From NCBI RefSeq assembly GCF_001014615.2, contig NZ_LBCQ02000021.1:1-43170 (forward strand): DNA of 43,170 bases, written 5' to 3'. Shown here piece after piece: positions 18,936 to 27,650 of this stretch; within the stretch, counting starts at the first letter, position 1, and each line of letters opens with the position of its first letter. The translations under genes and the position numbers were made by a program. Under the pieces are notes generated by a model, which was not told where the DNA came from, did not search any database, and was given only the letters and a program-made list of their open reading frames with translations. The stretch is from Aquamicrobium sp. LC103. GTDB taxonomy: Bacteria > Pseudomonadota > Alphaproteobacteria > Rhizobiales > Rhizobiaceae.

Positions 18936-19439
18936 CTACGCCGCCCGCAGGTTCACGCGGCTTTCGGCGAGCTCGGTCAGCTTCTTGTCGGTCGCCTTCT
19001 CCTCGTCGAGGTTCTGCTGGAGGAGCTGCGCGCAATCGCTGCGGCCGAGTTCCTTGGCCCAGGCGATCAGCGTGCCGTAGCGGGTGATCTCGTAATGCTC
19101 GACCGCCTGCGCGGCGGCGATCACCGCGGCGTCGAGAACCTGCTTGTCCTCCACTTCGCCGACAACCTCGTCGGCTTCCTCCAATATGCCGTCGATCGCC
19201 GGGCAATTGACGCCCTTGGCTTCCGTGCCGTGCATCCTGAAGACCTCCTCGAGGCGCTCGATATGGCCCTCGGTCTCGACCAGGTGCTTCTCGAAGCCCT
19301 TCTGCAGCTCCGGATTGGTCGCCTTGTCGATCATCGTCGGCAGGTTCTTCGCAATCTGCTTCTCCGCGTAATAGATGTCGCGGAGCGTGTGGACGAAGAG
19401 ATCGTCCATGGTTTTGATGTCCTTCGTAAACAAGCCCAT
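18936..19439 (-). CDS. YciE/YciF-type ferritin-like protein (DUF892)
   Basis: 167-residue all-helical protein of the DUF892 family, a four-helix bundle related to ferritin and rubrerythrin. Carboxylate/His motifs are seen in DIYYAEKQIAKNLP, KHLVETEGHIERLEEVF, AIDGILEEADEVV and AQAVEHYEITRYGTLIAWA, compatible with a di-iron site. Members are induced by stress in enterobacteria; ferroxidase activity has been proposed. ATG at 19439 with AAAGG eight bases upstream. It stands alone; a perfect CRP-type palindrome lies 234 bases upstream. Confidence 0.92.
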   Translation of the reverse strand: MGLFTKDIKTMDDLFVHTLRDIYYAEKQIAKNLPTMIDKATNPELQKGFEKHLVETEGHIERLEEVFRMHGTEAKGVNCPAIDGILEEADEVVGEVEDKQVLDAAVIAAAQAVEHYEITRYGTLIAWAKELGRSDCAQLLQQNLDEEKATDKKLTELAESRVNLRAA

Positions 19440-19827
19440 CTTCGTAGCCTTTCATGCTCTTCCGTTGGAGGGGCAGAGTTTCTTGACACTCTGGCGAAGC
19501 CGGCTCTCGTCCGACCATGTTCCCAACAAGCGGCGCGGACGAGTGTTCCCGCAATTCGCGCGCGCCGGCCGAACTTTTTTCGTGGTGACCCGGGAACGCC
19601 TTTTCACGACGAGAGGCGGACGCGGAACGCGCGTTTCGCGTTGCAGGAATGCAACAGCGATATCTTTTCGTCGGATGTGAGCGAAATCACATCCAAAGCT
19701 TCGCATTTCAGACAATCTGGTGGCGCTAAACAGCCAATGATTAACATCGCGTTCACCGAGTATTCACCGGCGCTCGCTATGGTGCCCCGCAATCGGAAGG
19801 GACATCCGAGGGACAGGAAGAAGTGTC
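19440..19827. other. 388-base intergenic region with regulatory features
   Basis: No gene with supporting features between the YciF-like gene and the small ORF. It holds a perfect TGTGA-N6-TCACA palindrome at 19673-19694 and a small inverted repeat TTGCA-GGAA-TGCAA at 19641-19654. The stretch 19690-19780 is visibly less GC-rich than its surroundings, as expected for promoters facing either way. Confidence 0.5.
19673..19694. promoter_or_regulatory. CRP/FNR-superfamily binding site (perfect palindrome)
   Basis: GGATGTGA and TCACATCC flank six bases (GCGAAA). The TGTGA-N6-TCACA core equals the E. coli CRP consensus, and the symmetry extends three bases beyond it on each side. It could control the YciF-like gene (minus) or the small ORF at 19828 (plus, 133 bases away). 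Confidence 0.65.
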
Positions 19828-19980
19828 ATGAAGTTCTGGGTTTACATGACGAGCTGCGCCATCGCGCTGAGGGAGTTTTTCGCGCCGAGCTACAGGCCGG
19901 AGCGCCACTACATGCGGGGCCCCGGACCCGCCTGCCAGAAGCGCGGCGGCCCCATGCGGACGCATGTCAGCTTCCGCTGA
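19828..19980 (+). CDS. Small hypothetical ORF, 50 residues
   Basis: Begins MKFWVYMTSCAIALREFFAP and continues as an Arg/Gly/Pro-rich tail ending VSFR. AGGAAG sits seven bases before the ATG, which is good spacing, and a CRP-type palindrome lies upstream. No family is recognised and homologues were not searched. The hydrophobic beginning followed by a basic tail could be a small membrane-associated peptide. It lies seven bases from the convergent DUF1850 gene. Chance remains a real alternative. Confidence 0.4.
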   Translation: MKFWVYMTSCAIALREFFAPSYRPERHYMRGPGPACQKRGGPMRTHVSFR

Positions 19981-19986
19981 ACTCTT

Positions 19987-20346
19987 TTAGCCGCACGGTC
20001 GCAGGAGCACCGGTTCCGCGGCCTCGACGCCGACCGACACGCACCTCCCCCCGCCGCATATCGACCATCCCGACGAGGTCGCCCCCGACGCCGCCAGCGA
20101 CAGCGAGGCCTGCGCGGGCAGAGCCGGCCAATAGACCCACCAATCATCCCTCAGGACGGATCCCTCGGGCGGCTCCATGCCGGCGCCCGACCCCTTGACG
20201 CGCGCCTCGACGATCTCGAGCCCGGCGGGCGTGACCCGCCAGTCCTCCTCCCAGCGCGTCTTCTGCACCGAATGCTCCCAGGAGAGCGTGAACAGCCCGG
20301 CGGCGAGAACCGTCGTCTTGCCCGCCGCCAGGATGCACAGGCTCAC
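19987..20346 (-). CDS. DUF1850 domain-containing protein
   Basis: 119-residue protein with the DUF1850 pattern: LSWEHSVQKTRWEEDWRV, an R-V-K-G-S-G-A-G-M-E-P-P block and DDWWVYWP. DUF1850 genes are commonly found right after fused TRAP permeases of the TAXI type, which suggests an accessory role in the transporter; none is proven. The N-terminus (SLCILAAGKTTVLAAGLFTL) is hydrophobic and may be exported or anchored. Start is GTG at 20346, overlapping the permease stop (GTGA), the strongest evidence for this frame. Confidence 0.82.
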   Translation of the reverse strand: MSLCILAAGKTTVLAAGLFTLSWEHSVQKTRWEEDWRVTPAGLEIVEARVKGSGAGMEPPEGSVLRDDWWVYWPALPAQASLSLAASGATSSGWSICGGGRCVSVGVEAAEPVLLRPCG

Positions 20347-22460
20347 GTGACGGCCGTCTGGTGGCCGCCGCGCGCGCCTCGCGTGCGCCACCAGTGGAAG
20401 GCGACGACGAGCACGCCGAGCGCGAAGCCGATCTCGTCGGTGAGCGGCAGCGCCAGCACGAGGAGCACGCCGGCGGCGAAGGCGGCCAGCCGTTCCCACC
20501 AGAAGGCGCGGGCGAAGAGGAAGCCGACGACCGCCACCCCCCACAGCGCGATGCCGAAGCAGGCCTTGAAGACGATATAGACGACCTCGACGGGATAGCC
20601 CCAGGCTTCGGCCATCGGGCCGGCATCCTGCAGCATCAGCGCCGGCGTGTAGACGGCCATGAACGGCACGACGAAGCCGGCCGTCGCCAGCTTCGTCGCC
20701 TGCAGCGATATCTTGAGCCCTGAGGTCTTCGCCATCGGCGCGGCCGCGAAGCAGGCGAGCGCCACCGGCGGGGTCAGGTCGGCCATGATGCCGAAATAGA
20801 AGACGAACATGTGGCTGACGAGCAGCGGCACGCCGAGTTCGAGCAGCGCCGGCCCGGCGAGCGACGAGGTGATGATGTAGTTCGGGATGGTCGGGATGCC
20901 CATGCCGAGCACCAGGCAGGTCAGCATCGTCAGGATCAGCGACAGGAACAGGTTGTTCTCGCCGATGCGGATGATCGCGCCGATGAAGGTGGAGGCGATG
21001 CCGGTCAGCGTCAGCGTGCCGATGACGATGCCGACGACGGCGCAGGCGATGCCGACCGGCAGCGCGTTCTTGGCGCCCTCGGCGAGCGAATCGCGGCAGA
21101 TGGCGAGCGTCTCGCGGCCGCCCTTGAAGACGACGCAGGCCAGCACCAGCAGCCCGATGACCAGCGCGAGGACGTTGACGCCGAACCGCATGAAGGCGGC
21201 GGCCGCAAGACCGAGCGCCACCCAGAAGACGACGCGGAAGGCGAACGGGCCGATGAGGGCTGCGAGCGGCGTTCCGAGGATGAGTACGACGATCAGCGCC
21301 AGCCCCATCGTGCCGGCGAAGATCGGCGTGTAGCCGGCGAAGAGCAGGTAGACGAGCGCGCCGAGCGGCAGCACGAGCGGCCAATGCTGCTTCACCGCGA
21401 GCCACGGGTTGGGCAGCGACGCCCTGTCCATGCCCTTGAGGCCGGCCTTTCCGGCTTCCAGGTGGACCATCCAGAAGCAGACGCCGAAATAGAGCGCCGC
21501 CGGGATGAGGGCGGCCTTGACGACCGCGACGTAGGGCACGTTGAGCGTCTCGGCCATGATGAAGGCGACCGCGCCCATCACCGGCGGCATGATCTGGCCG
21601 CCCATGGACGACGTCGCCTCCACGCCGCCGGCGAAGGCCGAGCGAAAGCCGAAACGCTTCATCAGCGGGATGGTGAACTGGCCGCTGGCCACCACGTTGG
21701 CGACGCCGGAACCGGAGATCGTCCCCATCAGCGCGGAGGAGAGCACGCAGACCTGCGCCGGCCCGCCGCGCCAGGCGCCGACCAGGCCGAGCGCGAAATC
21801 GTTGAACAGCGCCAGCATGCCGGCGCGTTCGAGGAAGGCGGCGAAGACGACGAAGATGAAGATATAGGCTGCCGAGACATAGATCGGCGTGCCGTAGATG
21901 CCCTCGGTGCCGAAGCCGAAATGCTCGATGATCAGCTCGAAATCGTAGCCGCGGTGGATGAAGGGCGCGGGCAGGTACTGGCCGAGGAAGCAATAGGCGA
22001 GGAAGATGCCGGCGATGATGGTCAGCGGCAGTCCCATCAGCCGCCGCGCGCCCTCGAAGACCAGCGCGATCATCACCGTGCCGACGGCGAGATCGAGCGG
22101 CGTCAGGAAGCCGGCGCGCTGGATCAGCGGCACGTAGTTGACCCAGTTGTAGATGCCGGTGAGGAAACCGATGATGCCGAGCGCCCAGAACCAGGTCTTT
22201 CCCCACTGGGTCTTGGCCACGAGATTGGCGAAGAGCGCGAAGCCGAGAAGCAGCAGGAAGCCGACATGCATGGCGCGCACCACCTGGCTCGGCAGCGTGC
22301 CGTAGGCCGCCGTCCAGAGCTGGAACAGCGAGAAGGAGAAGGCGATCCAGAAGGCGATCCGCCCGGTGATGCCCTCGCCGAAGCCGGCCGGCAGGCCTTC
22401 GATCGGCTCCTCCGCCGAATCCTGAAGGATCATCGATCCTTCGGTCTTTGTCGCGCTCAT
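20343..22460 (-). CDS. TRAP transporter fused permease (4TM/12TM)
   Basis: 705-residue inner-membrane protein that fuses the small (DctQ-like) and large (DctM-like) subunits of a TAXI-type TRAP transporter, a secondary uptake system driven by an ion gradient. About 17 hydrophobic segments. The large-subunit signatures ALMGTISGSGVANVVASGQFTIPLM and LGMGIPTIPNYIITSSLAGPAL are clear. The ATG at 22460 (MSATKTEG) has GGGAGGGGAA directly upstream; upstream in-frame codons lie in a repeat. Substrate unknown. It follows its binding-protein gene after 184 bases filled by hairpin repeat P4, and is coupled to DUF1850. Confidence 0.95.
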   Translation of the reverse strand: MSATKTEGSMILQDSAEEPIEGLPAGFGEGITGRIAFWIAFSFSLFQLWTAAYGTLPSQVVRAMHVGFLLLLGFALFANLVAKTQWGKTWFWALGIIGFLTGIYNWVNYVPLIQRAGFLTPLDLAVGTVMIALVFEGARRLMGLPLTIIAGIFLAYCFLGQYLPAPFIHRGYDFELIIEHFGFGTEGIYGTPIYVSAAYIFIFVVFAAFLERAGMLALFNDFALGLVGAWRGGPAQVCVLSSALMGTISGSGVANVVASGQFTIPLMKRFGFRSAFAGGVEATSSMGGQIMPPVMGAVAFIMAETLNVPYVAVVKAALIPAALYFGVCFWMVHLEAGKAGLKGMDRASLPNPWLAVKQHWPLVLPLGALVYLLFAGYTPIFAGTMGLALIVVLILGTPLAALIGPFAFRVVFWVALGLAAAAFMRFGVNVLALVIGLLVLACVVFKGGRETLAICRDSLAEGAKNALPVGIACAVVGIVIGTLTLTGIASTFIGAIIRIGENNLFLSLILTMLTCLVLGMGIPTIPNYIITSSLAGPALLELGVPLLVSHMFVFYFGIMADLTPPVALACFAAAPMAKTSGLKISLQATKLATAGFVVPFMAVYTPALMLQDAGPMAEAWGYPVEVVYIVFKACFGIALWGVAVVGFLFARAFWWERLAAFAAGVLLVLALPLTDEIGFALGVLVVAFHWWRTRGARGGHQTAVT

Positions 22461-22504
22461 TTCCCCTCCCGGGCTGTCGAAATCACGCATCTGTTTGGCT
22501 GGAA

Positions 22505-22625
22505 CGCCCTCTCCGGCCCTTCGGGCCACCTCCCCCGCTTTGCAGGGGAGGAACCGGCGTCACGGACGGCCGCATCCTGGATCCTCCCCCGTTCACGGGG
22601 AGGAGGACCGCCGAGGCAGACAGGC
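22505..22625. repeat. Intergenic hairpin repeat, copy P4, inside the TRAP operon
   Basis: Contains GGCCC-TTC-GGGCC, CTCCCCC...GGGGAGG, the CACGGACGGCCGCA core and CCTCCCCCG-TTCA-CGGGGAGG, ending in a degenerate ACCGCCGAGG. It separates the binding-protein gene from the permease gene. Confidence 0.7.
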
Positions 22626-22644
22626 CGGCCAAGCCGGGAGCCTG

Positions 22645-23604
22645 CTATTTCAGCAGGCCCGCCTCGCGATAATAGCGCTCCGCGCCCGGATGCAGCGGAA
22701 CCGGCATGCCGTCGAGCGCCTTCTTCGGGTCGATCGCCTTGGCCGCGGCGTGCGAGGCCGCCAGCTTTTCGAGGTTCTCGAAGAGCAGCTTCGTCATCTG
22801 GTAGGCGGTCTCCTCCGAGACGCCGTCATGGGTGATGAGGAAATTGCCGACCGCCGCCGTCTCCACGTCCTCGTCCTGGCCGTCATAGGTGCCGGCGGGA
22901 ATGGTGGCGGACATGTAGGGCGCGCCGATCTTCTCGACATCGGCCGCGGGCACCGCGACCACGTTGATCGGCAGCGACGTCGCCAGGTCGCGGATCGAGG
23001 CCACGCCGAGGCCGGCCGACTGCAGCGTCGCGTCGAGCTGGCGGTTCTTGATGAGCTCGACGGATTCGGCGAAGGGCAGGTACTCGGTCTTGCCGAGATC
23101 CTGATAGCTCATGCCCGCCGCCTCGAAGATCGCCCGCGCGTTGAGCTCGGTGCCGGAGGCCGGCGCGCCGACCGAGAGGCTCTTGCCCTTGAGGTCGGCG
23201 AGCGTCTTGACGCCGGATTCCTGCGAGGCGACGATCTGGATGAAGTTCGGATAGATGGCGGCGATGCCGCGCAGCTTGTCGAGCTTGCCGGGGAAGCCGG
23301 CCTCCTTGTTGCCTTCCCATGCCTCCTGCACCGAATCGCCCAGCGAGAAGGCGATCTCGCCGCGGCCAGCCTGCAGCAGGTTGAGGTTTTCCACCGACGC
23401 CTTGGTGGCCTGCACCTGGGCGCGGGCGCCCTCGATGCCGGCGCCGTAGATTTCGGAAAGCGCCACGCCGAGCGGATAATAGACGCCGGACGTGCCGCCG
23501 GTCAGCACGTTGATGAATTCCTGTGCCTTGGCGGGAACCGCCGCGAAGCCGAGCGACAGCGCGACCGCGCCGGCGAGCAGGAACCTGTTCTTCATGATCG
23601 ACAT
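22645..23604 (-). CDS. TAXI family TRAP transporter solute-binding protein
   Basis: 319-residue periplasmic binding protein. The signal peptide NRFLLAGAVALSLGFAAVPA is cut near AKA-QEF. The mature start INVLTGGTSGVYYPLGVALSEIY is the TAXI (TRAP-associated extracytoplasmic immunogenic) signature; ADLKGKSLSVGAPASGTEL and the final MPVPLHPGAERYYREAGL also fit. Known TAXI proteins bind dicarboxylates or glutamate-like ligands; the ligand here is unknown. Start could be ATG at 23604 (GGGAGGAG directly upstream) or 23595. It is the first gene of the uptake operon. Confidence 0.95.
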   Translation of the reverse strand: MSIMKNRFLLAGAVALSLGFAAVPAKAQEFINVLTGGTSGVYYPLGVALSEIYGAGIEGARAQVQATKASVENLNLLQAGRGEIAFSLGDSVQEAWEGNKEAGFPGKLDKLRGIAAIYPNFIQIVASQESGVKTLADLKGKSLSVGAPASGTELNARAIFEAAGMSYQDLGKTEYLPFAESVELIKNRQLDATLQSAGLGVASIRDLATSLPINVVAVPAADVEKIGAPYMSATIPAGTYDGQDEDVETAAVGNFLITHDGVSEETAYQMTKLLFENLEKLAASHAAAKAIDPKKALDGMPVPLHPGAERYYREAGLLK

Positions 23605-23742
23605 AACTCCTCCCAGAGATCGTTGCCTAGCCATGCGATGGGCTAGGTCCTTTTTAGACGCTGCGGCGCAAATGCCAATCAGTAATTGGTCGCGTGCGGA
23701 CGGACGGGCTGTCCCGTTGCCCGGCGAGGAGCGGCGCGGAAG

Positions 23743-24360
23743 CTACTGGCGCAGGGCGATCGCCGCGGCGGCCGCCGCCATGAAGGAGGCGGCCGTGCGG
23801 TTGAGCAGCCTCAGCGCACGCGGCGTTTGCAGGAACCAGCGCGCCTTCGCCGCGAGCGCCAGGTAGGGGATGAGCACCACCAGCAGCACCGCGCCGGTCA
23901 GCATCACCAATATGCCGTAGTCGCCGACCGAGATCTGCTCGAGGTCGATGATCGTCGGCATCAGGGCGATGTAGAACACCATGACCTTGGGATTGCCGAG
24001 CGTGACGACGAGGCCGGCGAGATAGCTCGCGACGGCGCCGCTCCTGTCCGTCCTCGGGTTCACCGTCTCGGTCGCGATGCCCTTCGTCCAGAACGACCAG
24101 GCAAGCCAGGCGAGATAGGCCACGCCGAGCCATTTTATGATCAGGAAGGCGGTGCCGAAGGTCTGCGCGACGAGCGCCAGGCCGAGAATGACGGCGGTCA
24201 GATAGATCAGGTCGCCGCTGATCAGCCCGAGCGCCATGAACAGCGAGGCGCGGAAGCCGGAGCCCAGCGCCCGCGCGATCAGCGCCGCCACGCCCGGCCC
24301 CGGGATGGCGGCGGCGAGCGCGAGCGCGCCGGAATAGGTGATGAAGCCTGCGACGGTCAT
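23743..24360 (-). CDS. LysE/RhtB-family amino-acid exporter
   Basis: 205-residue protein with about six hydrophobic helices. The family pattern is present: AAAIPGPGVAALIARALGSGFRASLFMALGLISGD at the start and GLVVTLGNPKVMVFYIALMP in the middle (GNPK). Family members export amino acids or homoserine-type metabolites; substrate unknown. The ATG at 24360 gives the normal N-terminus; the upstream open frame is arginine-rich and lacks family features. No strong ribosome site. It stands alone, divergent from lnt. Confidence 0.92.
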   Translation of the reverse strand: MTVAGFITYSGALALAAAIPGPGVAALIARALGSGFRASLFMALGLISGDLIYLTAVILGLALVAQTFGTAFLIIKWLGVAYLAWLAWSFWTKGIATETVNPRTDRSGAVASYLAGLVVTLGNPKVMVFYIALMPTIIDLEQISVGDYGILVMLTGAVLLVVLIPYLALAAKARWFLQTPRALRLLNRTAASFMAAAAAAIALRQ

Positions 24361-24548
24361 TCTGGAGCCTGCTGCGGACCGGAAACGGAGCCGCTTATCG
24401 CATGGCGCCGCGCGGCGGAAAAGCCGGTTCGATTGTGCCAGTTGCCGGGGTGAGGGGCGCCGAACGCGCATCCGCCCGCCCGCTTCCGTTTGGAAGGCGG
24501 GGCTCGGGCTGGTAGAAGAACGGCTGGGGTGATTCTCGCGATCTGGAC

Positions 24549-26153
24549 ATGCTCATGGAGCGGCTGGCGGGCCGGGTGATATTGCTGAGCGGGTGGCGCC
24601 GTGCGCTGGTCGGTTTCCTGGCCGGCGCGCTGGCCGCGTTCAGCCAGCCGCCCTACGACTTCTTCGCCGTCTGCTTCGTCTCCTTTCCGGTCCTCGTCTG
24701 GCTGCTCGACGGTTCCGCCGGCGAGCCGGGGCAGGGCGCGATCCGCCGGTCGCTGCCCGCTTTCATGATCGGCTGGTGGTTCGGCTTCGGCTATTTCGCG
24801 GCCGGCCTGTGGTGGACCGGAAACGCGCTTCTCGTCGAGGCCGAGCTCTTCGCCTGGGCGCTGCCGCTCGCCATCTTCGGCCTGCCGGCGCTGCTGGCGC
24901 TGTTCTACGGCGCGGCGACGCTGCTCGCCCGCGCGCTGTGGAGCGACGACATCTGCCGCATCGCGGCGCTCGCCTTCGCCTTCGGGCTTGCCGAATGGGT
25001 GCGCGCCACCGTGCTGACCGGCTTTCCCTGGAACGCGATCGGCTACGCGGCGATGCCGGTCCCGGTGCTGATGCAGTCGGTGCGCGTCGCCGGGCTCTTC
25101 GGCATGTCGGCGCTCGCCGTCTTCGTCTTCGCCATGCCCGCCCTGCTCGCCTCGCGCCGGCACCGGCGGTTGGGCCTCGGCCTCGCGCTGCTGCTCGCCG
25201 CGGCGCATGCCGGCTACGGTTTCTGGCGAATGGGAACCGCCGAAGCCGCGACCGGGACGCTCGATGTCCGCATCGTCCAGCCGTCGATCAGCCAGTCGGA
25301 AAAATGGGACGCCTCGATCCGCGACCGGATATTCAGGACCTATCTCGATCTTTCGGCGCGCCCGCCGGAAGCAGGCATGCCGCGTCCCGAGCTGATCCTC
25401 TGGCCGGAAACCTCGGTTCCCTTCCTGCTGACGCAACGCCCGGGTGCGCTGCCGGCGCTGGGCGACCTCGTCGGCGAGGGCCAGGTGCTGCTCGCCGGCG
25501 CCATCCGTGTCGAGGGTCCGGAGAGCACGGCCCGCTATTACAACAGCGTCGTCGCCATCGACGCCGCCGGCGAGATCTACGACGCGACGGACAAGGTGCA
25601 TCTGGTGCCGTTCGGCGAGTACCTGCCGTTCCAGGCGCTGTTCGAGCGGATCGGACTGCGCCAGCTCGCCCAATCGGTCTCGGCCTTCTCGTCCGGCTCG
25701 CAGCGCCACGCGATCACGATGCCCGGCGGGACGGCCGGTCTGCCCTTCATCTGCTACGAGATCATCTTCCCGGGCGTGGCGGGCTTCGGCGACGCCGACG
25801 CGGATTTCCTGATCAACGTGACCAACGACGCGTGGTTCGGCGACACGCCCGGCCCCTACCAGCATTTCCGCCAGGCGCAGGTGCGCGCGGTGGAGGCGGG
25901 CCGGCCGCTGGTGCGCGCCGCCAATAACGGCATATCCGGCGTGGTCGACGCCTATGGCCGCGTCGTCGACGCCTTCGCCATCAACGCGGTCGGCGTGCTC
26001 GACGCGGCCCTGCCCATCCAGCGCGTCGAGGGCCGGGTGCTCGCCGGGCCTTCGGCGAACGGCGCCGCGGTGCTTGCCGTGCTGGCGCTTGCCGCGCTCG
26101 CGGCGCGTCTTCTGGCGGGCTCACGCGGCAGGAAAAGCCACAAGCGGATGTAA
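24549..26153 (+). CDS. lnt: Apolipoprotein N-acyltransferase Lnt
   Basis: Inner-membrane enzyme that adds the third acyl chain to the N-terminal Cys of lipoproteins. 534 residues: six or so N-terminal membrane helices, then a periplasmic nitrilase-like domain, then a C-terminal helix. The catalytic triad is visible: E287 in [12 protein letters not shown]349 in [16 protein letters not shown] and C402 in [11 protein letters not shown], equivalent to E267, K335 and C387 in E. coli. ATG at 24549 with another ATG two codons later. A separate operon from gshB, which follows 107 bases later. Confidence 0.97.
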   Translation: MLMERLAGRVILLSGWRRALVGFLAGALAAFSQPPYDFFAVCFVSFPVLVWLLDGSAGEPGQGAIRRSLPAFMIGWWFGFGYFAAGLWWTGNALLVEAELFAWALPLAIFGLPALLALFYGAATLLARALWSDDICRIAALAFAFGLAEWVRATVLTGFPWNAIGYAAMPVPVLMQSVRVAGLFGMSALAVFVFAMPALLASRRHRRLGLGLALLLAAAHAGYGFWRMGTAEAATGTLDVRIVQPSISQSEKWDASIRDRIFRTYLDLSARPPEAGMPRPELILWPETSVPFLLTQRPGALPALGDLVGEGQVLLAGAIRVEGPESTARYYNSVVAIDAAGEIYDATDKVHLVPFGEYLPFQALFERIGLRQLAQSVSAFSSGSQRHAITMPGGTAGLPFICYEIIFPGVAGFGDADADFLINVTNDAWFGDTPGPYQHFRQAQVRAVEAGRPLVRAANNGISGVVDAYGRVVDAFAINAVGVLDAALPIQRVEGRVLAGPSANGAAVLAVLALAALAARLLAGSRGRKSHKRM

Positions 26154-26201
26154 GTCGGGCGAAGTCCCCACCGTTGCGATATGGTGGGTCGGAACGGGAG
26201 C

Positions 26202-26230
26202 TTGACAGCGGCGGCGGCAGTCCTTCATCT
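26202..26230 (+). promoter_or_regulatory. Candidate promoter of gshB
   Basis: A consensus -35 TTGACA at 26202-26207, 17 bases, then TCATCT at 26225-26230 as a weak -10. A CCCACC...GGTGGG hairpin just upstream (26167-26188) may end lnt transcription. Confidence 0.4.
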
Positions 26231-26260
26231 GCCCTTCCCTGAATCTCACGGAGCCTCGCC

Positions 26261-27202
26261 ATGGCCCTTCGCGTCGCCGTCCAGATGGACCACATTTCCA
26301 CCGTCTCGATCGCCGGAGACACCTCCTTCGCGCTTTCACTGGAGGCGCGGAGGCGCGGCCACGAGCTCTACCACTACACGCCCGATCGGCTCTCCATGCT
26401 CGGCGGCAAGGTCTTCGCCCGCGTCGAGAGGATGGAGGTGCGCGACGTCGAGGGCGATCACTACACGCTGGGCGAGCCGGTGAGGACCGATCTGTCGACG
26501 ATGGACGTGGTGCTGCTGCGCCAGGATCCGCCCTTCGACATGAACTACATCACCACCACGCATCTGCTGGAGCGCATTCACCCGAAGACGCTGGTGGTCA
26601 ACGATCCGGCCTGGGTGCGCAACAGCCCGGAGAAGATCTTCGTCACCGAGTTCCCGGACCTGATGCCGGAGACGCTGATCACCAAGGACGCGCGGGAAGT
26701 GGACGCCTTCCGCAAGGAATTCGGCGACATCATCGTCAAGCCGCTCTACGGCAATGGCGGGGCCGGCATCTTCCATCTCCACGAGGCCGACCGCAACCTC
26801 GCCTCGCTGCTCGAAATGTTCGGCCAGATGTTCCGCGAGCCCTTCATCGTGCAGCGCTATCTGAAGGGCGTGCGCAAGGGCGACAAGCGCATCATCCTCA
26901 TCGACGGCGAGCCGGTCGGCGCGATCAACCGCGTGCCGGCCGAGCATGATTCGCGCTCCAACATGCATGTCGGCGGGCGCGCGGAGAAGACCGAGCTGAC
27001 GGCACGCGAGCGCGAGATCTGCGCCCGCATCGGCCCGTCGCTGAAGGAGCGCGGCTTCATCCTCGTCGGCATCGACGTGATCGGCGACTTCATGACCGAG
27101 ATCAACGTGACCTCGCCGACCGGCGTGCGCGAGGTGAAGAAGTTCGGCGGCGCCGACATCGCCGCGCTCTTCTGGGACGCGGTCGAGGCGAAGCGGTGCT
27201 GA
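26261..27202 (+). CDS. gshB: Glutathione synthetase
   Basis: ATP-grasp ligase that joins gamma-glutamylcysteine and glycine to make glutathione. 313 residues, the usual length. It starts [21 protein letters not shown], then [20 protein letters not shown], the ATP-binding [15 protein letters not shown], the metal-binding [20 protein letters not shown] and the C-terminal [19 protein letters not shown] at 26261 with GGAG ten bases upstream. Monocistronic as far as can be seen. Confidence 0.97.
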   Translation: MALRVAVQMDHISTVSIAGDTSFALSLEARRRGHELYHYTPDRLSMLGGKVFARVERMEVRDVEGDHYTLGEPVRTDLSTMDVVLLRQDPPFDMNYITTTHLLERIHPKTLVVNDPAWVRNSPEKIFVTEFPDLMPETLITKDAREVDAFRKEFGDIIVKPLYGNGGAGIFHLHEADRNLASLLEMFGQMFREPFIVQRYLKGVRKGDKRIILIDGEPVGAINRVPAEHDSRSNMHVGGRAEKTELTAREREICARIGPSLKERGFILVGIDVIGDFMTEINVTSPTGVREVKKFGGADIAALFWDAVEAKRC

Positions 27203-27205
27203 GCC

Positions 27206-27290
27206 AAGGTCGCGGACGGCCGCATCGCCGGTTCCTCCCCTGCGAAGCGAGGGAGGGGGACCATGCGAAGCATGGTGGAGGGGGCGCGAG
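27206..27290. repeat. Intergenic hairpin repeat, copy P5
   Basis: Core GGTCGCGGACGGCCGCA, then CCTCCCC-TGCGAAGC-GAGGGAGG (imperfect), the perfect stem ACCATGC-GAA-GCATGGT and GGAGGGGGCG. It starts four bases after the gshB stop. Confidence 0.75.
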
Positions 27291-27324
27291 CGCACTGGTA
27301 GTGCGATAGACCCTGCCCTCGCCC

Positions 27325-27599
27325 TCAGTCGTGGACGGCGCCGGAGCCGCCGATCGTGACGATGTTGAAGGGCTTGCCCTCGACGGCGATGTCGCGGCTC
27401 TTTTCGAAGCTTTCCGCGTCGATCATGTGGATCACGCTCTTCGGCGGGTCGGTGACGGCGATCTCCGTGCCCGTCACCGCGACGCGCAGGCGCGGCTCGT
27501 TCCAATGGCCGTCCATCGAATGGGCTCCGTCAGCGCGATCGATTTCGCGATCCTGTCCGAGAGCACGTTGATCTGGTGGAGCTCGCTGTCGCGAAGAAG
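27325..27599 (-). pseudogene. Remnant of a beta-propeller gene end, AztD-like, with frameshift
   Basis: Two adjoining frames on the minus strand make one protein-like tail. The upstream part (27590 to about 27523) reads DSELHQINVLSDRIAKSIALTEP; the downstream part, in another frame, reads SMDGHWNEPRLRVAVTGTEI and continues VTDPPKSVIHMIDAESFEKS to GGSGAVHD and a stop at 27325. Loss of one base near 27522 explains the shift. VIHMIDAESFEK is a typical YVTN/beta-propeller strand. It resembles, from memory, the C-terminus of the periplasmic zinc metallochaperone AztD, which would fit its place after znuA. The 5' part of the gene is missing. Family identity is inference. Confidence 0.55.
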
Positions 27600-27618
27600 A
27601 GGCGGGCTTGCCCGCCTC
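27594..27618 (-). terminator. Intrinsic terminator after znuA
   Basis: On the minus strand a perfect nine-base stem GAGGCGGGC/GCCCGCCTC (27618-27599) with a two-base loop is followed by TTCTTC. It lies 33 bases beyond the znuA stop. Confidence 0.65.
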
Positions 27619-27650
27619 CCGTTTCCCGCGCGGCGAAAGCCGGTTCCGCG

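Noticed and set aside
20811-22835. Long open frame on the plus strand opposite the TRAP permease
   Set aside because: Low-complexity, highly charged translation; the permease on the other strand is certain.
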